Positions 1 to 3,765 of a DNA stretch of 7,505 nucleotides are shown here, piece after piece; position 1 is the first letter of the stretch; every line of letters begins with the position of its first letter. A program made the translations under genes and the position numbers. The stretch covers positions 1 through 7,505 of the forward strand of contig CAITEM010000195.1 of assembly GCA_903891395.1 (NCBI GenBank). Reading direction: 5' to 3'. This DNA comes from an uncultured Hyphomicrobiales bacterium (GTDB lineage Bacteria; Pseudomonadota; Alphaproteobacteria; Rhizobiales; Xanthobacteraceae). The notes beneath the pieces are model-generated. The model did no database searches, had not been told where the DNA came from, and saw only the letters and a program-made list of their open reading frames with translations.

Positions 1-45
1 CTTTCGCGATAACGCCGAGCCCGCGTGTCATAACGAAGCCGATGC

Positions 46-201
46 TTAATGCATCGCAAAGACCGCCACATAAACCACCGCAAGCAGCACGATCACCGCG
101 CCGGTGCCGGCCAGCAACACATACAGCACAGGCTTGCCCGGACGGGCGCCGCGCGCCTCGATCGCGGATTCGACAATATGGCCATTCTCGACATGCGGCA
201 T
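46..201 (-). CDS. Small single-pass membrane protein, 51 aa, function unknown
   Basis: Reading the minus strand gives ATG at 201 and TAA at 46-48, a 51-residue protein beginning MPHVENGHIVESAIEARG. The first 24 residues are polar. They are followed by one strongly hydrophobic stretch (about residues 25-49, rich in V, L, A) that runs almost to the C-terminus, so it should be a single-pass inner-membrane protein. An AGGAG Shine-Dalgarno sequence (complement of 211-215) sits 9 bases before the ATG. A sigma70-like promoter at 355-383 would start transcription near 348, giving a leader of about 146 bases. I recognise no family. Its reality rests on the combination of ribosome site, promoter, clean membrane segment and lack of any competing gene. 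It may share regulation with the 64-aa gene upstream, whose promoter is nearly identical. Confidence 0.72.
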   Translation of the reverse strand: MPHVENGHIVESAIEARGARPGKPVLYVLLAGTGAVIVLLAVVYVAVFAMH

Positions 202-221
202 TCGAATGTTCTCCTGACTAT

Positions 222-246
222 GCGGCGCTTTGCGCGAAGGCGCCGC
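222..246 (-). promoter_or_regulatory. Leader hairpin just upstream of the ribosome site of the 51-aa gene
   Basis: In the minus-strand RNA, GCGGCGC pairs with GCGCCGC (7 bp). A C-A mismatch and two A-U pairs then enclose a CGCGC loop. The stem base ends only 6 bases before the AGGAG ribosome site at 211-215. There is no U-tract, so it is not a standard terminator. It could affect translation initiation or RNA stability. The structure is read by eye; no folding energy was computed. Confidence 0.4.
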
Positions 247-280
247 CGCATTTCAGGAAAACAACGCATCACAGCCGCCG

Positions 281-300
281 CCGTTCCGTTGGCGGAACGG
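281..300 (-). promoter_or_regulatory. Perfect 8-bp inverted repeat in the leader of the 51-aa gene
   Basis: The sequence CCGTTCCG-TTGG-CGGAACGG is a perfect inverted repeat with a 4-base loop. It lies about 50 bases downstream of the predicted transcription start and 80 bases upstream of the 51-aa start codon. It could act as an RNA hairpin in the leader or as a protein-binding palindrome. No T-rich tail follows on either strand, which argues against a standard terminator. Confidence 0.4.
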
Positions 301-328
301 ACATCCCCGCGGCCGTTAAGCCGTCGGG

Positions 329-416
329 CGAACGCAAGTGTGGAGCATGGACCTAACATAGCCCAGCAGCGCGCCGCTGTCAATACAGTCCTAGGATTAT
401 TTATTGAATTATTTTG
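329..416 (-). repeat. Copy A of a duplicated promoter module (about 88 bp)
   Basis: This stretch aligns with 672-758 at a constant offset of 343 bp, with one 1-bp indel in the A/T-rich part. The best-matching part runs from CCAGCAGCGCG through TGTCAATA and TCCTAGGA to ATTTTG, roughly 85% identical by eye over about 53 bp. Weaker similarity continues past the -10 box to the shared AACGCAA (331-337 and 674-680). Even the 17-base spacer between -35 and -10 is almost unchanged. Confidence 0.75.
355..396 (-). promoter_or_regulatory. Sigma70-like promoter for the 51-aa gene
   Basis: On the minus strand, a consensus -35 TTGACA (complement of 378-383) is followed by exactly 17 bases and then a -10 TATGTT (complement of 355-360). 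Five bases upstream of the -35 lies the palindrome TCCTAGGA (389-396), preceded by an A/T-rich tract (397-415) that resembles an UP element. Transcription should start near 347-349 and run left into the 51-aa gene. A near copy occurs at 698-739. Confidence 0.65.
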
Positions 417-429
417 CCGCCTGGTGCCG

Positions 430-624
430 TCAGAACGGATTGGGCAGTTCGACGCCGAACACGGCGCTCAAGATGCCGCGCACGATCTGGTAGAGGATCA
501 GCCCCGCCGTCGCCAGGCCGGCCAGTCCCATCAGCGTCATGATCACCAGGCCGCCGAAACGGTTGCCGGCGGTGTCGTGACGGACGCGGTTGTTGGGCTT
601 GTTGTTCGGCAGTTCGACTGGCAT
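430..624 (-). CDS. Small membrane protein, 64 aa, function unknown
   Basis: ATG at 624 and TGA at 430-432 give a 64-residue protein beginning MPVELPNNKPNNRVRHDTAG. Its polar, Asn/Pro/Arg-rich N-terminus (residues 1-24) is followed by a hydrophobic segment (about 25-48, MTLMGLAGLATAGLILY), then a second mildly hydrophobic stretch to residue 58. A single-pass inner-membrane protein is the simplest reading. The start is fixed by GGAAGAG (complement of 631-637) 6 bases upstream; longer in-frame starts lack such a site and would run back through the promoter. The pentapeptide VELPN occurs at both ends (residues 3-7 and 58-62). The gene has its own sigma70-like promoter at 698-726 with a leader of about 67 bases, and ends 14 bases before the next promoter module. 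I recognise no family. Confidence 0.78.
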   Translation of the reverse strand: MPVELPNNKPNNRVRHDTAGNRFGGLVIMTLMGLAGLATAGLILYQIVRGILSAVFGVELPNPF

Positions 625-671
625 GGGCGTCTCTTCCGTGACGGGCCCGCCGGTGTCCCACCTGCGCCAAA

Positions 672-758
672 CAAACGCAAATCGGGAGCGTGCGGCAAAG
701 CTACACCAGCAGCGCGGCGCTGTCAATATACTCCTAGGACTATTTTATAAATATTTTG
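672..758 (-). repeat. Copy B of the duplicated promoter module (about 87 bp)
   Basis: This is the partner of 329-416. It carries the same ordered elements read on the minus strand: an A/T-rich tract (740-757), the TCCTAGGA palindrome (732-739), TTGACA, a 17-base GC-rich spacer, a -10 box and a shared TTGCGTT start-region motif. The genes it precedes (64 aa) and copy A precedes (51 aa) show no obvious protein similarity. The similarity is therefore confined to the control region. Confidence 0.75.
698..739 (-). promoter_or_regulatory. Sigma70-like promoter for the 64-aa gene
   Basis: On the minus strand, TTGACA (complement of 721-726), 17 bases, then TAGCTT (complement of 698-703) form a recognisable -35/-10 pair. 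The -10 is weaker than in copy A. TCCTAGGA (732-739) lies five bases upstream of the -35, as in copy A. Transcription should start near 690-692 and run into the 64-aa gene. Confidence 0.6.
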
Positions 759-766
759 ACGCCGCC

Positions 767-889
767 CTACTTCGGCAGATCGGCATGACACGCCTTGCCC
801 CAGTCGTTCCAGAGCCAGCCGCATTTGGTGCAGCCGCCGAGCGACAGGCCCAGAAAGACAAGACACAGAATCGCGGCGAACTTGTTCAT
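767..889 (-). CDS. Short lipoprotein, 40 aa
   Basis: ATG at 889 and TAG at 767-769 encode a 40-residue protein. It has an N-terminal signal (MNKFAAILCLVFLGLSLGGC) that ends in a lipobox-like LGGC, with the lipidated cysteine at residue 20. The mature part is only about 21 residues (CTKCGWLWNDWGKACHADLPK), with three cysteines and three tryptophans. Cleavage by signal peptidase II and a membrane-anchored periplasmic location are expected from the lipobox. I have a general impression of similar short KCGW-containing lipoproteins in Rhizobiales, but no named function. An alternative in-frame ATG at 898 adds MAA; neither start has a good Shine-Dalgarno sequence. It lies 39 bases downstream of the DUF6894-like gene on the same strand, so the two are probably co-transcribed. 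It sits just upstream of promoter copy B. Confidence 0.72.
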   Translation of the reverse strand: MNKFAAILCLVFLGLSLGGCTKCGWLWNDWGKACHADLPK

Positions 890-928
890 GGCGGCCATAT
901 TAGCCGATCGAGCCGCCGCCCGCGAGGC

Positions 929-1174
929 CTAGGTCGTCTGCTTCATGGGCTGCAGATCGAAGCTGATGGCGAACACGTCGGCGCCCTTGGCATCGACCAC
1001 CGACATCGACCAGCCCGACAGATCCTGCACCGTCGGGTGGCACATCGCGGCTTTCAGGTCGCGCACCTGCTGGGTGGCGTGCGCGCGCGCCGCCGCCATC
1101 CCCTTCAACTCGACGCCGGAGCCGTCGGTGAATTGGCGCTTCCCATCGCTGAAGTGGAAGAAATAGCGCGGCAC
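929..1174 (-). CDS. DUF6894-like small protein, 81 aa
   Basis: The likely start is GTG at 1174, preceded by AAGGGGAA (complement of 1181-1188) 6 bases upstream. The stop is TAG at 929-931. The 81-residue product begins (M)PRYFFHFSDGKRQFTDGSG and has an ARAHATQQVRDL helix in the middle and a GWSMSVVDAKGADVFAISF strand pair near the end. This architecture is characteristic of the short DUF6894 proteins that are abundant in Bradyrhizobium relatives; their function is not known. It is probably cytoplasmic, with no signal or membrane segment. An in-frame ATG at 1255 would add 27 residues, but the added part (LPPRKGERD) reads like intergenic sequence and family members start at M/V-PRYFF. It probably heads a short unit with the lipoprotein at 767-889. 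Confidence 0.82.
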   Translation of the reverse strand: MPRYFFHFSDGKRQFTDGSGVELKGMAAARAHATQQVRDLKAAMCHPTVQDLSGWSMSVVDAKGADVFAISFDLQPMKQTT

Positions 1175-1230
1175 GTCGCGTTCCCCTTTTCGAGGAGGCA
1201 GAGGACCGCGCGTAGCAAAGCCCAGTGACA

Positions 1231-1272
1231 GCCGGATAACCAGCCGTTTATTCACGTCGTAAGGCCGGATAA
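1231..1272. repeat. Two GCCGGATAA direct repeats in the intergenic region (REP-like)
   Basis: The 9-mer GCCGGATAA occurs at 1231-1239 and again at 1264-1272, 33 bp apart (about three helical turns). The second copy sits in TAAGGCCGGATAATGCGCC, which resembles the core of enterobacterial REP elements. The pair lies between the HxlR gene end and the DUF6894-like start. It could be a degenerate palindromic repeat or a tandem binding site; no clear hairpin is formed. Confidence 0.3.
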
Positions 1273-1291
1273 TGCGCCTTTTTGAAACGTT

Positions 1292-1693
1292 CTATTTAGC
1301 GGTGCTGTCGAAACGTTTGCGCGCTTCCTGAATGTCGGGGCGGTGCGTCCGCGCCCACAGACCGAGCCCGCTGACCGGCTCGAGCAGCGACCGTCCGAGA
1401 CCGGTCAATTCGTAATCCACCCGCGGCGGCACGGTGGCGAACACCGTGCGCGTCACCAGCCCGTCGCGCTCCAGCGCGCGCAACGTCAGCGTCAGCATGC
1501 GCTGCGAAATGCTGCCGAGCGCACGGCGCAATTCGTTGAAACGCTTGGGCCCATCGCCCAAAGTCGATACCACCAGCACCGTCCATTTATCGCCGACCCT
1601 GGCGAGCACCTCGCTCACCGCCCGGCAGTCTTCAGGCACATCCAGGGTACTGGGTACCGGTTCTGTGCCTGCTTGCTTGTTTTTACCAGTCAT
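1292..1693 (-). CDS. HxlR-family winged-helix transcriptional regulator
   Basis: This 133-residue protein has the HxlR (DUF24) winged-helix layout. CRAVSEVLARVGDKWTVLVV at residues 23-42 contains the hallmark GDKWT. RFNELRRALGSISQRMLTLT (about 51-70) covers the helix-turn-helix, and LERDGLVTRTVFATVPPRVDYELT carries the wing, followed by a C-terminal dimer helix. It should bind DNA as a dimer. Its only cysteine is C23, at the N-terminal position used for thiol sensing in some family members (YodB, HypR, QorR), so redox or quinone sensing is plausible but inferred. The start is ATG at 1693 with TGAGG about 9 bases upstream. The N-terminal 20 residues are poorly conserved-looking linker. The gene is divergent from the FMN reductase at 1740 with only 46 bp between them, and is very likely its regulator. 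Confidence 0.93.
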   Translation of the reverse strand: MTGKNKQAGTEPVPSTLDVPEDCRAVSEVLARVGDKWTVLVVSTLGDGPKRFNELRRALGSISQRMLTLTLRALERDGLVTRTVFATVPPRVDYELTGLGRSLLEPVSGLGLWARTHRPDIQEARKRFDSTAK

Positions 1694-1739
1694 CTATGTA
1701 GCCTCAGTATTCATTCGTAACCACAACGTAGAGGGGCCC
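1694..1739. promoter_or_regulatory. Divergent control region between HxlR regulator and FMN reductase
   Basis: Only 46 bp separate the two start codons, so promoters and operator must overlap here and extend into the 5' ends of the genes. A possible plus-strand promoter is TTGCTT (1673-1678), 16 bases, TATGTA (1695-1700), with its -35 inside the HxlR gene. The reductase ribosome site is GAGGGG, about 4 bases before ATG 1740. I see no convincing symmetric operator; the element pairing is weak. Confidence 0.45.
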
Positions 1740-2291
1740 ATGTCTAAATTCAAGCTCGGCGTCATCGTCGGCAGCAACCGCAAGGAATCGATCAACCGCA
1801 AGCTGGCGCAGGCGCTGGCCAAGCTCGGCAGCAATGCCTTCGAGGCGAACTTCATCCGCATCGACGACCTGCCGCTCTATAACCAGGACCAGGAAGCCGA
1901 CCTGCCTGCCGAAGTATCGCGCTTCAAGAAGCACGTCACCGAGTCCGACGCGCTGCTGTTCGTCACGCCCGAGCACAGCCGCTCGATTCCCGCCGTGCTC
2001 AAGAGCGCCATCGACTGGGGCGCGCGGCCGTGGGGCAAGACGTCGTGGCCCGGCAAGCCCGCCGCCGTCATCGGCACCTCGGGCGGCGCCGTCTCCAGCG
2101 CCATCGCGCAACAGCATCTGCGCGCCGTGCTCGGCGATCAGGGCCTGCATCTGATGGGCGGCGAGGCCTACATCCTGTTCAAGCCCGAATTGATCGACGC
2201 CGAGAGCAACGTCACCGACGACAGCGTGCGCAAATTCTTGCAGGCCTTCGTCGACCAGTTCGCCGCCTTTGCCGGCAAATTTCTCAAATAG
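1740..2291 (+). CDS. NAD(P)H-dependent FMN reductase / quinone reductase
   Basis: This 183-residue flavodoxin-like enzyme is of the NADPH-dependent FMN reductase family (relatives include ChrR/YieF and azoreductases). It should use NAD(P)H and bound FMN to reduce quinones, FMN or similar electrophiles in the cytoplasm. An N-terminal beta strand leads into the phosphate-binding GSNRKES loop (residues 11-17). The FMN-contact segment PEHSRSIPAVLKSAIDW (about 80-96) has His where many relatives have Tyr, and Ser where many have Asn. GTSGGAVSSAIAQQHLR (about 113-129) completes the fold. The length is typical (about 180-190). ATG 1740 is chosen because it gives the exact family start and has a GAGGGG ribosome site; the frame is open further upstream only through the opposite-strand HxlR gene. 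Pairing with a single-Cys HxlR regulator suggests induction by oxidants or quinones. Confidence 0.94.
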   Translation: MSKFKLGVIVGSNRKESINRKLAQALAKLGSNAFEANFIRIDDLPLYNQDQEADLPAEVSRFKKHVTESDALLFVTPEHSRSIPAVLKSAIDWGARPWGKTSWPGKPAAVIGTSGGAVSSAIAQQHLRAVLGDQGLHLMGGEAYILFKPELIDAESNVTDDSVRKFLQAFVDQFAAFAGKFLK

Positions 2292-2350
2292 ACGCCGTCA
2301 CGGCCGACGGAAGAGAAGCGAGTTCAATACCGATAGTGCGGCACATCAGC

Positions 2351-2379
2351 GCCCCCGGCAGGCTTCCGCCTCCGGGGGC
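2351..2379. other. GC-rich hairpin downstream of the FMN reductase gene
   Basis: GCCCCCGG (2351-2358) pairs with CCGGGGGC (2372-2379). After one bulged C, AGGC pairs with GCCT around a TTCC loop. It is a 12-bp interrupted stem. It begins 59 bases after the reductase stop and has no T-tract on either side. It may still stop or stabilise the reductase transcript, but it is not a standard intrinsic terminator. Confidence 0.5.
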
Positions 2380-2393
2380 ACGATGATACCGTG

Positions 2394-2416
2394 GTTGCAT
2401 CGGGAAACGTTGCAAC
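2394..2416. promoter_or_regulatory. Candidate operator: GTTGCA...TGCAAC inverted repeat upstream of the binding-protein gene
   Basis: GTTGCA (2394-2399) and TGCAAC (2411-2416) form an inverted repeat separated by 11 bases. The right arm itself is the perfect 8-bp palindrome GTTGCAAC (2409-2416), within AAACGTTGCAAC. Such sequences resemble LacI-type operators, but that is inference. It lies 60-80 bp before the ATG at 2476, a suitable place for promoter control. I cannot assign clear -35/-10 boxes. The rest of the 2292-2475 gap holds no plausible gene. Confidence 0.35.
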
Positions 2417-2475
2417 AGGCTTCGTCCATCCACGACAAGAAGGGATGACGGACCTTCAATCGGGAGGATGGACTC

Positions 2476-3717
2476 ATGCGACTTTCGAGGAGCGTATTGC
2501 TGTTAGGCGCGGCGCTGTCGTTGGCGGCAGCGCCCGCTTTAGCTGAAGACCTCAATATCGGTTTCATCGCGCCGATGACCGGCGGCTTTGCGCAAGTCGG
2601 CAAGGACATGGTCGACGGCTTTCAGATGTATCTCGACGAGACCAACAGCGACTTCGCCGGCGCCAAGGTGAAACTGATCGTCGAGGACGATCAGGCCAAG
2701 CCCGATCTCGGCGTCACCAAGGCCAAGAAGCTGATCCTCAGCGACAAGGTGCAGATGTTCGTCGGCGGCGTGCTGGCCTCGACCGGCTATGCGCTTGCCC
2801 CGGTCAGTACCAGCGAGAAAACCGTCTACCTCGCCTCGGTACCCGCGTCCGACGATCTGACGCAACGCGACGCCAGCAAGTATCCGTATTTCTTCCGCAC
2901 CGGCTGGTCGTCATCGCAGCCGCACCACGCGCTCGGCGCCTGGGCCTGCGAACAAGGTTACAAGAAAGTCGTCACCGTCGCCGCCGACTACGCCTTCGGC
3001 TACGAGTCGGTCGGCGGTTTCCAGAAAGCCTTCGAAGACTGTGGCGGCAAGGTCATCCAGAAAATCTGGCCGACGCTCGGCAACAAGGACTTCGGCCCGT
3101 ACATCAGCACCATCAAGCCCGACGCCGACGCCGTGTTCTCGCTGATGGTGGGACCGATGGCGGCGCAATTCCCCAAGCAATTGCGCGCCGCAGGTTTCAA
3201 GAAGACCATCCTCGGCGGCGGCACCAGTTATGACGAGTTCGCCCTGCCCTTCATGTCCGACGAAGTCATCGGCGATATTTCGGCGCTGCACTACAGCGCC
3301 GCGCTCGAGACACCGGCCAACGAGAAATTCGTCAAAGCCTACCGCGCCAAATACGGCAAGGTGCCGTCCTACTTTTCTGAAAGCAATTACAGCACCGCCA
3401 AGATGATCCACGAGGTCTACAAAAAGACCGGCGGCACGTGGCCGGGCCCGGAAAAATTTATCGAGATGATGTCGGCACTCAAGCTCGATACGCCGCGCGG
3501 GCCGGTCAGCTTCGACGAGCTGCGCAATCCAGTACAGGACATCTACATCAAGAAGGTCGAGAAGAAACAGCTATTCGGCTACGACAAGCCCGAACTCTGG
3601 AATACGGTGGTCAAGACCTATCCGCAGGTCAGCCAATTCTGGACCTACGGCAAAGAAAAATTCCTGGCACAGCCGGTCTACAGCCGCGAATTTCCGCCCT
3701 GCAAGTTCTGCGAATAG
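2476..3717 (+). CDS. Orphan periplasmic substrate-binding protein, branched-chain amino acid ABC type
   Basis: This 413-residue secreted protein has a signal peptide (charged MRLSRS, hydrophobic core, ALA at 21-23 before ED). The mature part begins EDLNIGFIAPMTGGFAQVGKD, typical of type I periplasmic binding proteins of the LivJ/Peripla_BP_6 class. Further family landmarks are VEDDQAKPDLGVTKAKKLI (residues 69-87), VGGVLASTGYALAPV (96-110), and the hinge-proximal VTVAADYAFGYESVGGFQKAF. The ligand could be amino acids, amides or aromatic compounds; it cannot be fixed from sequence. The ribosome site GGGAGG lies 8 bases before ATG 2476. No permease or ATPase gene is adjacent, so it must work with a transporter encoded elsewhere. 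The last residues are PPCKFCE, a C-terminal CxxC (C409, C412); C158 and C189 are the other cysteines and may form a disulfide in the periplasm. Confidence 0.95.
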   Translation: MRLSRSVLLLGAALSLAAAPALAEDLNIGFIAPMTGGFAQVGKDMVDGFQMYLDETNSDFAGAKVKLIVEDDQAKPDLGVTKAKKLILSDKVQMFVGGVLASTGYALAPVSTSEKTVYLASVPASDDLTQRDASKYPYFFRTGWSSSQPHHALGAWACEQGYKKVVTVAADYAFGYESVGGFQKAFEDCGGKVIQKIWPTLGNKDFGPYISTIKPDADAVFSLMVGPMAAQFPKQLRAAGFKKTILGGGTSYDEFALPFMSDEVIGDISALHYSAALETPANEKFVKAYRAKYGKVPSYFSESNYSTAKMIHEVYKKTGGTWPGPEKFIEMMSALKLDTPRGPVSFDELRNPVQDIYIKKVEKKQLFGYDKPELWNTVVKTYPQVSQFWTYGKEKFLAQPVYSREFPPCKFCE

Positions 3718-3737
3718 TCTTCGCGCACGCCACGATC

Positions 3738-3765
3738 AAACCCCGGCTCTCAGCGCCGGGGTTTT
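3738..3765. terminator. Bidirectional intrinsic terminator between convergent genes
   Basis: AAACCCCGGC (3738-3747) pairs perfectly with GCCGGGGTTT (3755-3764) around a 7-base loop, followed by T-rich TTTTC on the plus strand and TTTGATC on the minus strand. It starts 21 bases after the binding-protein stop and abuts the TGA of the convergent exporter gene (3765-3767). It should serve both transcripts, best for the plus-strand one. Confidence 0.85.

Noticed and set aside
1..31. Possible start of a further minus-strand gene (ATG at 31, MTRGLGVIAK, open to the left edge)
   Set aside because: Only ten codons are visible and there is no ribosome site, so it cannot be supported from this window, though its position after the 51-aa gene is plausible.
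281..300. Mobile-element terminal inverted repeat or attachment site
   Set aside because: There is no transposase, second end, target duplication or integrase in the window. The repeat fits better as a leader hairpin or binding palindrome.
49..750. Long plus-strand open frame of 233 codons
   Set aside because: Composition is Arg/Gln/His-rich, as expected for the complement of GC-rich genes. It covers two minus-strand promoters and two small genes with good ribosome sites.
1175..1255. 27-residue N-terminal extension of the DUF6894-like protein (ATG at 1255)
   Set aside because: The ribosome site directly precedes the GTG at 1174, family members begin PRYFF, and the extension overlaps the GCCGGATAA repeat region.
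1434..1739. Upstream extension of the FMN reductase reading frame
   Set aside because: The extension runs antisense through the HxlR gene. The ATG at 1740 gives the normal family N-terminus and has a ribosome site.
2351..2379. Standard intrinsic terminator of the reductase gene
   Set aside because: The stem is strong but neither side has a T-rich tract, so it is listed only as a hairpin.
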